A DNA stretch of 64,000 bases. It comes from an uncultured Hyphomonadaceae bacterium (GTDB taxonomy: Bacteria; Pseudomonadota; Alphaproteobacteria; Caulobacterales; Maricaulaceae). The stretch is taken from assembly GCA_913058335.1 (NCBI GenBank), contig CAJXPX010000014.1:30907-94906 (forward strand), written 5' to 3'. Positions 1 to 8,786 of this stretch are shown piece by piece (position 1 is the first letter of the stretch; each line of letters starts with the position of its first letter). The notes under the pieces are model-generated. The model saw only the letters and a list, made by a program, of their open reading frames with translations. It was not told where the DNA came from and ran no database searches. The translations under genes were made by a program, and so were the position numbers.

Positions 1-114
1 CGCATTGTTTATGCATTTTTGTATTGGTTCGGAGTGCCTTATCTACGCACTTTGGCCTGGATCGTCTCTCTCTTGGGATTGATCCTTATTTTCCTTCAAG
101 TTTTACCCGTTTAG
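1..114 (+). CDS. C-terminal fragment of a membrane protein (partial)
   Basis: An open frame enters from the window edge and stops with TAG at 112-114, giving the last 37 residues of a protein. They are strongly hydrophobic (YAFLYWFGVPYLRTL followed by WIVSLLGLILIFLQVL), so the protein ends in one or two membrane segments. The stop is 12 bases before pdhB, so it is probably the preceding gene of the same transcript. The family cannot be recognised from this fragment. Confidence 0.5.
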   Translation, partial: RIVYAFLYWFGVPYLRTLAWIVSLLGLILIFLQVLPV

Positions 115-126
115 AGGCTCCGACCT

Positions 127-1572
127 ATGGCAATCGATATTAAAATGCCGGCGCTTTCTCCGACTATGGAAGAAGGCACGCTGTCAAAGTGGCTCGTCAA
201 AGAAGGCGATAGCGTTACCTCCGGTGATATTCTGGCCGAGATTGAAACCGACAAAGCGACAATGGAAGTCGAGTCGATTGACGAAGGTACGGTCGGTAAA
301 ATTGTTATTGCCGCTGGAACGGATAATGTGAAAGTCGGCGAAGTGATTTTACAGCTCTTGGAAGAGGGTGACAGCGAGGACGATTTATCTGACCCGTCCG
401 CGTCAAAAGATAAGAGCGAGAAAAAAGACGATAAAGATAAGGACGAAAAGAAAGAGGGGAATAAAGACAAGTCTCCTGCGAAAAATACTGAACGGGAAGG
501 TGCAAAGGCCGCCCCCGACGAAAGACCCGGCAAGCCCAAGCTCGCCGAAATTATTCAAAAAGACCCGGACGTTCCGTCCAATATTAAAATGGTCGAAACC
601 ACCGTGCGTGACGCGCTTCGTGATGCGATGGCCGAAGAAATGCGCCGCGATGAAAAAGTCTTCGTCATGGGCGAGGAGGTCGCGGAATATCAGGGCGCTT
701 ATAAAGTGACGCGCGAGCTTTTACAGGAATTCTCCGCGCGCCGCGTGGTCGATACACCGATTACGGAATATGGTTTTGCCGGTATCGGGGTCGGCGCGGC
801 GATGGGCGGTCTCAAGCCGATTGTCGAATTCATGACGTTTAACTTTGCTATGCAAGCTATTGATCATATTATCAATTCTGCGGCGAAAACGCTTTATATG
901 TCCGGCGGACAGATGCGTTGCCCGATTGTTTTCCGTGGCCCGAACGGCGCGGCGAGCCGCGTTGGCGCGCAGCATTCTCAGGATTATTCCAGCTGGTACG
1001 CGCATGTGCCGGGGCTGAAAGTCATTGCGCCTTATGACTCCGCGGACGCCAAAGGCCTTTTGAAAGCGGCTATTCGCGACCCGAACCCCGTTGTCTTCCT
1101 CGAGCACGAACTCATGTATGGCGAGACATTCGACGTGCCGGATATGGATGATTTCCTTATCCCGATTGGCAAAGCGAAAATCCGCCGCGAAGGCGCAGAC
1201 GTCACGCTCGTTGCTCACTCCCGCATGGTCGGACGCTGTCTCGAAGCCGCCGAGAAATTGGCTGAGGAGGGTATCGACGCGGAGGTCATTGACCTGCGAA
1301 CGCTTCGTCCTCTGGATACAGCGACGGTGATTGAGAGCGTTAAGAAAACCAACCGTCTGGTCTGCGCCGAAGAAGGCTGGGGACAACACGGCGTCGGCGC
1401 AGAAATTGCGGCTGTTGTTGTGAAAGAGGCGTTCGATTATCTCGACGCCCCGCCGGAACGTGTGCATCAAGCGGATGTGCCGCTGCCATATGCGGCGAAC
1501 CTGGAAGCCTTGAGCCTGCCGGGAACAGAGGATGTCGTGAAAGCGGCGAAGAAGGTTTGTTATGTGGACTAA
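127..1572 (+). CDS. pdhB: Pyruvate dehydrogenase E1 component, beta subunit, with N-terminal lipoyl domain
   Basis: With an alpha subunit not in this window, this protein performs thiamine-diphosphate-dependent decarboxylation of pyruvate and reductive acetylation of lipoate. Residues 1-77 are a biotinyl/lipoyl domain with the lipoylation site [11 protein letters not shown], lysine 43. Residues about 78-150 are a Lys/Asp/Glu-rich linker. From about 155 the E1-beta transketolase-type fold follows ([28 protein letters not shown], then [17 protein letters not shown]). It is 481 residues; plain E1-beta is about 330. The lipoyl fusion is typical of alphaproteobacterial pdhB. The ATG is close behind a short membrane-protein gene, and E2 follows 67 bases downstream. 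Confidence 0.95.
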   Translation: MAIDIKMPALSPTMEEGTLSKWLVKEGDSVTSGDILAEIETDKATMEVESIDEGTVGKIVIAAGTDNVKVGEVILQLLEEGDSEDDLSDPSASKDKSEKKDDKDKDEKKEGNKDKSPAKNTEREGAKAAPDERPGKPKLAEIIQKDPDVPSNIKMVETTVRDALRDAMAEEMRRDEKVFVMGEEVAEYQGAYKVTRELLQEFSARRVVDTPITEYGFAGIGVGAAMGGLKPIVEFMTFNFAMQAIDHIINSAAKTLYMSGGQMRCPIVFRGPNGAASRVGAQHSQDYSSWYAHVPGLKVIAPYDSADAKGLLKAAIRDPNPVVFLEHELMYGETFDVPDMDDFLIPIGKAKIRREGADVTLVAHSRMVGRCLEAAEKLAEEGIDAEVIDLRTLRPLDTATVIESVKKTNRLVCAEEGWGQHGVGAEIAAVVVKEAFDYLDAPPERVHQADVPLPYAANLEALSLPGTEDVVKAAKKVCYVD

Positions 1573-1639
1573 CGGTCAAGAATGCACCGTTTGATTTTAG
1601 AGATTTTAAAGTCAGAGGTTCTGACTCCCGGAGAGAAAA

Positions 1640-2998
1640 ATGCCTGTTGAAATTCTCATGCCCGCCTTATCCCCCACTATGGAAGAGGGGACTTTGTCTA
1701 AATGGTTGATGAAAGAAGGCGATACGGTGTCATCCGGCGATCTCTTGGCGGAAATTGAAACCGACAAGGCGACGATGGAGGTCGAAGCCGTCGAAGAAGG
1801 AACGCTCGCGAAAATCCTTGTGGAAGCCGGAACGGAGGGGGTGAAAGTCAATTCGCCTATAGCGCTGCTGCTCGAGGAGGACGAGGATGAAAGCGCGCTA
1901 GACGGATATGAGCCGACAGGAGCGGATGTCTCCAAGCCAGATGAGGACAAAGACGAAGCTAAAGAGCCTAAAAGGGAAGAGAAAGCAGACACCAAAAAAG
2001 AAGATAGCTCTTCGAAATCTTCCGAGACTAAAACGAAGAGGCAGGATAGAAGCAATGAAAAGGACGGCGAGCGTTTGAGGGCTTCGCCTCTGGCCAAACG
2101 CCTCGCGAAAGAGGCCGGGATTGATTTGGAGTCAGTTAAAGGCTCCGGCCCAAAAGGCCGCATTATTAAAGCCGATATTGAAAATTACGAAGCGCCTAAA
2201 GCTGAAGAGAAAAAGTCCGAAGCGCCTAAAGAGTCCAAAGAAGAGTCCAAAGAGGTCGGCGCGGTTCGCAGCGGCGGCGCGGATTATCTGTCCAAAATGG
2301 GCATTGAGGCCGGCTCTTATGATCTAGAACCTCTCAATGGAATGATGAAAACAATCGCCAAGCGTCTCTCTGCGTCAAACAATAATGTGCCGGACTTCCC
2401 GTTGCTCATAGATTGCGAAATCGACGCATTGCTTAAACTCCGCAAAGAGTTGAATGCGCAGGCCCCGGAAGGCGTGAAAGTGAGCGTCAATGATATGCTT
2501 ATCCGGGCTTGTGCTTTGTCTCTGAAATTTGTGCCGAAAGCCAATGCGAGCTATACGCCGGACGGAATTGCCTATCACAAACACGCCGATGTCGCCGTGG
2601 CTGTCGCTATTGATGGCGGGTTAATCACGCCGATTATACGCGAAGCCGAAAATAAAGGCCTGTCGACCATCTCGACTGAAATGGTGGACCTGGCCAGCCG
2701 CGCCCGTGATATGAAACTCAAGCCAAATGAATATCAGGGCGGGACATTTTCAATTTCTAACCTTGGTATGATGGGAATTAAATCTTTCGGCTCCATCATT
2801 AACGAGCCACATGGCATGATCCTGTCAGTCGGAGCAGGCGCGCCGCGCGCCGTTGTCAAAGATGGGGAGCTTGCCGTTGCGACCGTTATGACCGTGACAC
2901 TAACCTGCGATCACCGCGTTGTGGACGGAGCGATGGGCGCGAAATGGCTTCAGCACTTCAAGCGTTATATCGAGCAGCCCATTACAATGATGTTGTAA
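1640..2998 (+). CDS. pdhC: Dihydrolipoyl acetyltransferase (E2) of pyruvate dehydrogenase
   Basis: This is the core subunit that passes the acetyl group from lipoyl-lysine to coenzyme A. An N-terminal lipoyl domain (residues 1-77, lysine 43 in [10 protein letters not shown]) is almost identical to the one on PdhB. A charged linker follows, then a peripheral subunit-binding domain at about 147-185 ([24 protein letters not shown]). A second linker leads to the catalytic acyltransferase domain, with the active-site motif DHRVVDG and its histidine at residue 425. The length of 452 residues is normal. The start ATG has GGAGAG a few bases upstream. It is the second gene of the pdh cluster. Confidence 0.95.
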   Translation: MPVEILMPALSPTMEEGTLSKWLMKEGDTVSSGDLLAEIETDKATMEVEAVEEGTLAKILVEAGTEGVKVNSPIALLLEEDEDESALDGYEPTGADVSKPDEDKDEAKEPKREEKADTKKEDSSSKSSETKTKRQDRSNEKDGERLRASPLAKRLAKEAGIDLESVKGSGPKGRIIKADIENYEAPKAEEKKSEAPKESKEESKEVGAVRSGGADYLSKMGIEAGSYDLEPLNGMMKTIAKRLSASNNNVPDFPLLIDCEIDALLKLRKELNAQAPEGVKVSVNDMLIRACALSLKFVPKANASYTPDGIAYHKHADVAVAVAIDGGLITPIIREAENKGLSTISTEMVDLASRARDMKLKPNEYQGGTFSISNLGMMGIKSFGSIINEPHGMILSVGAGAPRAVVKDGELAVATVMTVTLTCDHRVVDGAMGAKWLQHFKRYIEQPITMML

Positions 2999-3061
2999 TA
3001 GCTGAACAAAGTTTCTCCCTACAGGGGAGGAGCATTGCCCTTCGGCAGCCCCGCGTTATAC

Positions 3062-3076
3062 TTAATCAAACCTTAA
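3062..3076 (+). promoter_or_regulatory. Candidate CtrA-type box (TTAA-N7-TTAA)
   Basis: TTAA, seven bases, TTAA lies 16 bases before the ATG of the gene at 3093. CtrA, the cell-cycle regulator of many alphaproteobacteria, recognises TTAA-N7-TTAA. About one such match is expected by chance in 64 kb of this composition, so position is the only support. Confidence 0.25.
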
Positions 3077-3092
3077 GGACGCGGAGCGACTC

Positions 3093-4037
3093 ATGCTTTG
3101 GAAATCATTACTCACCGGAACTCTTCTTGCAGGACTTGCAGGCGCGGTTGTCTATTTTGGCACAGGCGGCGAATTTGCGACTGCCAGTGTCAAAGCTGAT
3201 TTCCGTCAGGCGGCGACGGAAACCAAAGCGGCGACTAAATCTGTCGCGGAAGACGTCTCTGAGACAGCGTCTGCAACAATAGAGAAAATGACAAATGCCT
3301 CCGATTCTCTTGAGGCATCGCTCAAGGATAAATTGGCTTCGGGTGAGAACGTTGAGCCGCCCAAAACCGAGATACAAACCAAAGACAGCCAAAAAACGGA
3401 AAAAGAGAAGAGCGAAAAGAAATGGCTGGACCGTTACCTGAACAAGAAGTCAGGTGATGAAGCGCTGGAGGCAGATAGCCCGGATCAAGAGCCGGTTAAT
3501 GTCGATGATATGGACAGCGAAGACGTGGATGGAGCTGTGAGAGACATCCTTAGAAAAGACCGTGAAAATACGGCTGAGGAAAAGGCGGGAGAAAATAGAG
3601 ATCTTGAAGAGGCCCCCAAGCTTGACCCCGTGCCGCGTTTGGAAATGAGCTCAACTGAAAACGAAACTGATACGGTCATTAAGTCAGAGACTGAAATAAA
3701 AGCTGTTTACGAGACGGCCTTGGACGAAACAAAAGACATTAAAATCGTGGAACTACGCGATCGCGCCTATCTTAGCCTAATTGATTACACGATCCGCAAA
3801 AAGGATTTTGAACGATCCAAGGCTGTCATTACGGAAATTAGCCAGCCAGAGCTTCGCGATACTGCGCGAAGCAATATTGCCGTAGGTCTGGCCCGCCTCG
3901 GAGAACGCGAACCAGCCTTTGCTATTCTGGAAGATGTCGAAACAGACGCGCTCTCAGATGTGCTGCGTTTGCAAGTCATAGAAGCTATGACGGCCCCCTC
4001 TCAAAATCAGGCTAATTCCGCCATTCCGACAAATTAG
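3093..4037 (+). CDS. Unrecognised membrane-anchored acidic protein in the pdh cluster
   Basis: I do not recognise this 314-residue protein. Residues 1-26 form a signal anchor or signal peptide (MLWKSLLTGTLLAGLAGAVV). Residues about 30-200 are low complexity, rich in Glu, Lys, Asp, Ser and Thr, and probably disordered or coiled. Residues about 205-305 look like alpha-helical repeats resembling TPR units (RAYLSLIDYTIRKKDFERS, then ARSNIAVGLARLGEREPA). The protein would therefore be a periplasmic or membrane-tethered scaffold, which is unexpected between cytoplasmic E2 and E3 genes. A TTAA-N7-TTAA motif lies just upstream, so it may have its own promoter. Function is not assignable. Confidence 0.7.
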   Translation: MLWKSLLTGTLLAGLAGAVVYFGTGGEFATASVKADFRQAATETKAATKSVAEDVSETASATIEKMTNASDSLEASLKDKLASGENVEPPKTEIQTKDSQKTEKEKSEKKWLDRYLNKKSGDEALEADSPDQEPVNVDDMDSEDVDGAVRDILRKDRENTAEEKAGENRDLEEAPKLDPVPRLEMSSTENETDTVIKSETEIKAVYETALDETKDIKIVELRDRAYLSLIDYTIRKKDFERSKAVITEISQPELRDTARSNIAVGLARLGEREPAFAILEDVETDALSDVLRLQVIEAMTAPSQNQANSAIPTN

Positions 4038-4120
4038 ATATTCCTAATTATGGGTTCTAATGGGCCCTGAAATCTGTCATAGACTTGCGAGAATTAATTC
4101 CCGCAAAAAGGGCCAAAAAT

Positions 4121-5512
4121 ATGGCTGAGACAGCTTTTGACGTTATCATAATCGGATCAGGACCGGGGGGGTATGTGACCGCCATTCGGGCGTCTCAACT
4201 CGGGTTTAAAACTGCGATTGTTGAGAAAGACGATCTGGGTGGGGTTTGTCTGAACTGGGGGTGTATTCCAACTAAAGCGTTGCTGCGATCTGCTGAAGTT
4301 TATCACAATATGAAACATGCGGATGAATATGGCCTTTCCGCCGAGCCGAGCTTTGACCTTGAAAAAATCGTCAAACGGTCCCGGAAGATTGCCGGGCAGC
4401 TTTCCGGCGGCATTAAACACCTTATGAAGAAAAACAAAGTCACCGTAATTAACGGCTTTGCGACGTTGAAAAAGGGAAAAGACGCCCCGACAGTGGTCGT
4501 AGACGGAACAGATTACACGGCAAAGCACGTCATTCTGGGCACAGGGGCCCGCGCCCGTCATATCCCGCAGGCGGGTTTGGAACCGGACGGAAAATATATC
4601 TGGACAGCCCGTGAAGCGATGGTGCCGGACAGCATACCGAAAAAGCTTCTTGTGGTGGGCTCCGGCGCAATCGGTATGGAGTTCGCCTCTTTTTTTGACG
4701 CCTTCGGGGCGGATGTAACGGTTGTCGAAATGGTGGATCGTATTTTGCCGGCTGAAGACGAAGAAATTTCAAAAATGGCCCGCAAAGCGTTTGAAAAGCG
4801 CGGCGTGACCATCAAGACTGAGACGCAAGCCTCTGTAAAACTAGGCAAAAATGGTGTCACAGCGACGCTGACCAAGGGCGATGAATCTGAAGAAATTGAG
4901 TTTGATCGCGTCGTTCTGGCTATCGGCATTGTCGGCAATACCGAAGATATGGGTCTTGAAGAGCTGGGCGTTAAAATTGAGAAAACTCATATTGAAGTTG
5001 ACGAATATTCTTTCACAGGTGTGAAAGGGCTTTACGCTATTGGCGACGTTACAACGCCGCCTTGGCTCGCACATAAAGCGTCCCATGAAGGCATTATTTG
5101 TGTCGAGAAAATAGCCGGCGAAAATCCTCATCCACTTGACGCGAATGCTATTCCGGGGTGCACTTACTGCCATCCGCAAATTGCGTCTGTCGGACACACC
5201 GAAGCGCAAGCAAAAGAGGCGGGCTATGACGTAAAGGTCGGCCGTTTCCCATTTATCGGCAATGGCAAGGCAATTGCCTTAGGCGAACCGGAAGGTCTGG
5301 TTAAAACTGTTTTTGATGCCAAAACCGGAGAGCTGCTCGGCGCGCATATGATTGGCGCGGAAGTGACTGAGCTTATTCAGGGCTATACGGTTGCACAAAA
5401 ACTGGAAACGACAGAGCATGAGCTGATGGAAACCGTATTCCCGCATCCGACTTTATCAGAAATGATGCATGAAGCTGTTCTGGACGCCTATGACAGGACG
5501 ATCCATTATTAA
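4121..5512 (+). CDS. lpdA: Dihydrolipoyl dehydrogenase (E3)
   Basis: This FAD flavoprotein reoxidises dihydrolipoyl groups of E2 and reduces NAD+. The FAD-binding GSGPGGY motif is near residue 10, and the redox-active disulfide is in GGVCLNWGCIPTK (CxxxxC). The NAD-binding GSGAIGMEFASF follows mid-protein, and the C-terminal HPTLSEMMHEA carries the catalytic His-Glu pair. The ATG at 4121 gives 463 residues and the usual N-terminus (MAETAFDVIIIGSG). An in-frame TTG at 4085 would add 12 charged residues with no family precedent. It closes the pdh cluster, 83 bases after the unrecognised gene. Confidence 0.95.
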   Translation: MAETAFDVIIIGSGPGGYVTAIRASQLGFKTAIVEKDDLGGVCLNWGCIPTKALLRSAEVYHNMKHADEYGLSAEPSFDLEKIVKRSRKIAGQLSGGIKHLMKKNKVTVINGFATLKKGKDAPTVVVDGTDYTAKHVILGTGARARHIPQAGLEPDGKYIWTAREAMVPDSIPKKLLVVGSGAIGMEFASFFDAFGADVTVVEMVDRILPAEDEEISKMARKAFEKRGVTIKTETQASVKLGKNGVTATLTKGDESEEIEFDRVVLAIGIVGNTEDMGLEELGVKIEKTHIEVDEYSFTGVKGLYAIGDVTTPPWLAHKASHEGIICVEKIAGENPHPLDANAIPGCTYCHPQIASVGHTEAQAKEAGYDVKVGRFPFIGNGKAIALGEPEGLVKTVFDAKTGELLGAHMIGAEVTELIQGYTVAQKLETTEHELMETVFPHPTLSEMMHEAVLDAYDRTIHY

Positions 5513-5515
5513 GAC

Positions 5516-6610
5516 TTAGTCCCGTAACAGTTTACGGCCTTCAATCTTTGAAGGCTTTCGCCCAAACCTTAAATGTTCTGCAAAGCGCTTTTTTGCCTTG
5601 AGAGCCGGTTTTTCGACGAAATGCCATGAAGCATAGGCAATAGCGTAAGAAAGCGGCGCTATAAGCGCAAAAAGCGTCAAAGGGTTGAGGTGCGGCCACC
5701 AATAAAAGGCGAGCTGTAATAAGCCCCAATGATAAATATAAATTCCGTAAGAAACATCAGAGAGCTTTTGCAAGCCTTCGAAGCGGGGGGCTTTGGCAAA
5801 GGCAACCAGCATAAGACCATAGGCCAGCATCACATTCACAGCAATTTCCATCGCGTTAATTCGATTGCATAATACTGCCAACAGAATTATGCAGATGAAC
5901 CCGAAAATATGGAAATTCAGACGGTCTCGATAGGCAAAAATGGCGGCGCCCAATCCATAAGCTATGGCGAAACGTAGGGCGTTTTGAGCCGTCGCGGGAA
6001 GATGGTCATACAGTCCGGTCTCTTTGCAAAGCAGCCATGCCAAACCCGGCAGAATAAATTGCGCCAAAATCATCCATTTACGCCTCATCAAACCCAAAGA
6101 GAAGGCAAGGGCTGTGACTAAATAGGCCATGAGTTCATAGCGCAGTGTCCAGAGCGGCGCCGCGGCGAGCTGCTCATGATTTGTGAGAAATGCTCCGGGT
6201 AATATCATGTCCGAGTTGATGAAACTCAGCACGAGAAAGGGCTGTTTCCAAACATCCGGATGGGTGAGGTAGTCCCAAAGGGGCAATGTGGTCGCGAGCG
6301 GCCCGATTAAAAAGAGCACAAAAGCCACATGAATAATCAGGGCCGGATAAATTCGAAGGATGCGGGCAGAGCTGTATTCCGGCAAATCTGCTCGGTAAGT
6401 CATGCTTTTTGTGACCAAAAAACCTGAAGTAATGAAAAACAAATTCACGGCGAGATAGCTTAAACCATATCCGAAAAAGATATAGGCTCCGGCAGTAATG
6501 TCGTTCATTCCGACAATCATGGCGTGTTCTGTCACGACCAAGAGTGCCATCATGACACGCAAAGGCGTGAAAAAGTTATCATGGCCTTCCCGAATCCGCA
6601 CAGGCTTCAT
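5516..6610 (-). CDS. Acyltransferase family 3 membrane protein (OafA-like)
   Basis: This is a polytopic inner-membrane protein of the acyltransferase_3 family, which transfers acetyl or other acyl groups to extracytoplasmic glycans or lipids. The family histidine is in LVVTEHAMIVG near residue 28, followed by the RILRIYPALI arginine motif near residue 85. About ten hydrophobic segments follow. The length of 364 residues is usual for a stand-alone domain with no SGNH extension. It is convergent with lpdA (3-base gap between stops) and divergent from lipA. No glycan-synthesis gene is nearby, so the substrate cannot be inferred. Confidence 0.85.
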   Translation of the reverse strand: MKPVRIREGHDNFFTPLRVMMALLVVTEHAMIVGMNDITAGAYIFFGYGLSYLAVNLFFITSGFLVTKSMTYRADLPEYSSARILRIYPALIIHVAFVLFLIGPLATTLPLWDYLTHPDVWKQPFLVLSFINSDMILPGAFLTNHEQLAAAPLWTLRYELMAYLVTALAFSLGLMRRKWMILAQFILPGLAWLLCKETGLYDHLPATAQNALRFAIAYGLGAAIFAYRDRLNFHIFGFICIILLAVLCNRINAMEIAVNVMLAYGLMLVAFAKAPRFEGLQKLSDVSYGIYIYHWGLLQLAFYWWPHLNPLTLFALIAPLSYAIAYASWHFVEKPALKAKKRFAEHLRFGRKPSKIEGRKLLRD

Positions 6611-6825
6611 CCATCGCTGAAGCCGCGAAGAATGCAGTCTGGTTGTATTTTTTGTCTCGGACAGAGTGCGTTACCCTCATTAAAGCCAGTGTTTTTAACC
6701 TTATCCCGTTAATATAAGCAAAAAATGCGCCAATTAACTTCATTTGCAAATATGCGCCGACTGCCATGCAGTGAAAGCCTGAAATTAGACTTGCCCCAAG
6801 CGGTTAAAACCCCCATCTAACGTGC

Positions 6826-7791
6826 ATGGCTACGCTTATTGATACTGCGCAGAATATTCGTCCCAAGCCCGCATTGCGGCATCCGGAAAAGGCCAATCGG
6901 CCCGATACCGAAGTACTTCGCAAACCATCTTGGATTCGAGTGAAGGCTCCGACCTCTAAGGGGTATGCCGAAACCCGTAAAATCGTGAAAGATAAAGGCC
7001 TTGTGACCGTCTGCGAAGAAGCCGGCTGTCCAAATATTGGTGAATGCTGGGAAAAGTCCCATGCGACCTTTATGATTCTCGGCGAAATTTGTACGCGGGC
7101 TTGCGCCTTTTGCAATGTGGCGACTGGCTTGCCGCAAGAGGTTGATGCGTATGAGCCTAAAAAGATCGCGGAAGCGGTAGAAGAAATGGGACTGAAACAT
7201 GTCGTGATTACGTCTGTGGACCGAGATGATTTGTCGGATGGCGGGGCTCAGCACTTTGTGGATGTGATAGAAGCAATTCGCGCTCGATCCCCAAAAACAA
7301 CGATTGAAATTTTGACCCCGGATTTCTTACGCAAAGACGGCGCCGCCGAAACCGTTATTGACGCACGTCCTGATGTTTTTAACCATAATTTGGAAACTGT
7401 CCCTCGCCTTTATTTATCCATTCGGCCCGGCGCGCGTTATTTCCATTCTCTTCGCCTGTTGGAGCGCGTCAAGGAACGCGATCCGTCTCAATTTACCAAA
7501 TCCGGACTAATGGTGGGTTTGGGCGAAACCAAAGAAGAGGTTATGCAGGTGATGGATGATATGCGCTCTGCCGGAATCGATTTTTTGACAATTGGTCAGT
7601 ATTTACAACCGACCCGGAAACATGCCGCGGTGAAACGCTTCGTGACCCCTGAGGAGTTTAAAGCTTATGAGACGATCGCCCGGGCTAAAGGGTTTCTTGT
7701 CGTCTCGTCCAGTCCCTTGACCCGATCAAGCTATCATGCCGATAGCGATTTTGCGAAATTGCAAGCCGCCAGACAAGCTCAGCACGCCTAA
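6826..7791 (+). CDS. lipA: Lipoyl synthase
   Basis: A radical-SAM enzyme that inserts two sulfurs into protein-bound octanoyl groups to make lipoate. It carries the auxiliary-cluster motif [12 protein letters not shown], the radical-SAM motif CTRACAFC, and the C-terminal RSSYHAD whose serine ligates the auxiliary cluster. The length of 321 residues is typical. Its lipoyl products are needed by PdhB and PdhC encoded 2-6 kb upstream. Its stop overlaps the start of the next gene (TAATG), so the two are translationally coupled. Confidence 0.96.
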   Translation: MATLIDTAQNIRPKPALRHPEKANRPDTEVLRKPSWIRVKAPTSKGYAETRKIVKDKGLVTVCEEAGCPNIGECWEKSHATFMILGEICTRACAFCNVATGLPQEVDAYEPKKIAEAVEEMGLKHVVITSVDRDDLSDGGAQHFVDVIEAIRARSPKTTIEILTPDFLRKDGAAETVIDARPDVFNHNLETVPRLYLSIRPGARYFHSLRLLERVKERDPSQFTKSGLMVGLGETKEEVMQVMDDMRSAGIDFLTIGQYLQPTRKHAAVKRFVTPEEFKAYETIARAKGFLVVSSSPLTRSSYHADSDFAKLQAARQAQHA

Positions 7792-8294
7792 TGCCGTCCG
7801 CCAGTTTTACGAAACGCATTAAACATAGTGCGGATGACCTATTAAATATGGTCGCCAATGTCGAAGAATATCCGACTTTTATAGATCTCATTTCGAGCTT
7901 ACGCATTACCAAACAGGTAAGCGAGACGGATTTTGAAGCGGAAGCCGTTGCGGCCTATAAATCTATTCGTCAGAGTTTTAAATCTCTTGTCCATGTTGAT
8001 CGAGAAAAAAGGTTAATTCGGGTCACAAAAGCCGAAAAGGGCGGGGCGGTGAAAAATCTGGAGAATCGATGGGTATTTCACGAATTACCGGACGGCACGA
8101 CTTTGGTTGATTTTTATGTCGATGTAACCCTAAAGGCTTTTCCGCTTAATCTGTTGATTAAAGATAAGTTTGATAAAGCGAGCCGGCATATCATGAACGT
8201 CTTTGAAAAAAGAGCCGCAGAAGTGTGTCAGCCTGTCAAAGCTGACCCTGAGCTTAATTTGGAAAAACAAAAAGAGTTATTAGGACTCGCTTAG
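7791..8294 (+). CDS. START-domain protein of the Coq10/RatA family
   Basis: This 167-residue protein belongs to the polyketide-cyclase/START lipid-binding fold of the Coq10/RatA group (KRIKHSADDLLNMVANVEEY near the N-terminus, then LIRVTKAEKGG and TTLVDFYVDVTLKAFP). Alphaproteobacterial members are thought to bind ubiquinone or its precursors and support respiration. The RatA name comes from a proposed ribosome-association activity in E. coli. The start overlaps the lipA stop (TAATG). Its 3' end overlaps the end of the convergent cinA-type gene by 15 bases. Family is clear; exact function is inference. Confidence 0.88.
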   Translation: MPSASFTKRIKHSADDLLNMVANVEEYPTFIDLISSLRITKQVSETDFEAEAVAAYKSIRQSFKSLVHVDREKRLIRVTKAEKGGAVKNLENRWVFHELPDGTTLVDFYVDVTLKAFPLNLLIKDKFDKASRHIMNVFEKRAAEVCQPVKADPELNLEKQKELLGLA

Positions 8295-8786
8295 AGCTGT
8301 TTTTAAAGATTTCAGCGCTTCATAGCATGTTATGTCTCGAACTTTATTGCGCCCTATATCCCCAAAATTATAGAGTGTCGCTTTAGGGGGCTGATGATTT
8401 TGGGCCAGTCCAATCCAGACCGTTCCAACGGGTTTTTCAGCCGATCCGCCGCCGGGCCCGGCAATCCCGGTCACGGATATAGCAAGGTCGATTTCCAAAA
8501 CATTGAGAGCGCCCTGCGCCATAGCTTTGGCAACCTGCTCACTGACGGCTCCGTGGATTTTTAAATTATCCTCCGAGACGCCGAGCTGCGCCCTTTTAAC
8601 GGCATTGTCATAAGCAATAATGCCGCCTTTAAACGGTGTTGATGAACCGGGTATAGAGGTTATAGCCGCTCCAATTAGTCCGCCTGTACAGCTTTCGGCT
8701 GTGCCGATTCTCAGCTTCTTTGTCGTGGCGAGCGAAACGACCTCTTGGGCCATTGAAAAAATTTCTTTGAGGCTTACTTGGCTCAT
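8280..8786 (-). CDS. pncC: CinA-family nicotinamide-nucleotide amidohydrolase
   Basis: This is the stand-alone C-terminal CinA domain (PncC/YgaD family), which deamidates nicotinamide mononucleotide to nicotinate mononucleotide in NAD recycling. Family motifs are GTAESCTGGLIGAAITSIPG near the N-terminus, KGGIIAYDN, and SVTGIAGPGGG. The ATG at 8786 (MSQVSLKEIF) gives 168 residues and overlaps the ispDF stop as ATGA, so it is coupled to ispDF. A longer frame upstream runs through ispDF out of phase and is not used. No N-terminal molybdopterin-like domain is present. Confidence 0.92.
   Translation of the reverse strand: MSQVSLKEIFSMAQEVVSLATTKKLRIGTAESCTGGLIGAAITSIPGSSTPFKGGIIAYDNAVKRAQLGVSEDNLKIHGAVSEQVAKAMAQGALNVLEIDLAISVTGIAGPGGGSAEKPVGTVWIGLAQNHQPPKATLYNFGDIGRNKVRDITCYEALKSLKTALSES

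Noticed and set aside
111..539. Long minus-strand open frames opposite pdhB and pdhC (for example 111-539 and 1612-2163)
   Set aside because: They are Ser-rich mirror images of Lys/Glu/Asp-rich linkers and lipoyl domains, with no ribosome-binding site or recognisable sequence.
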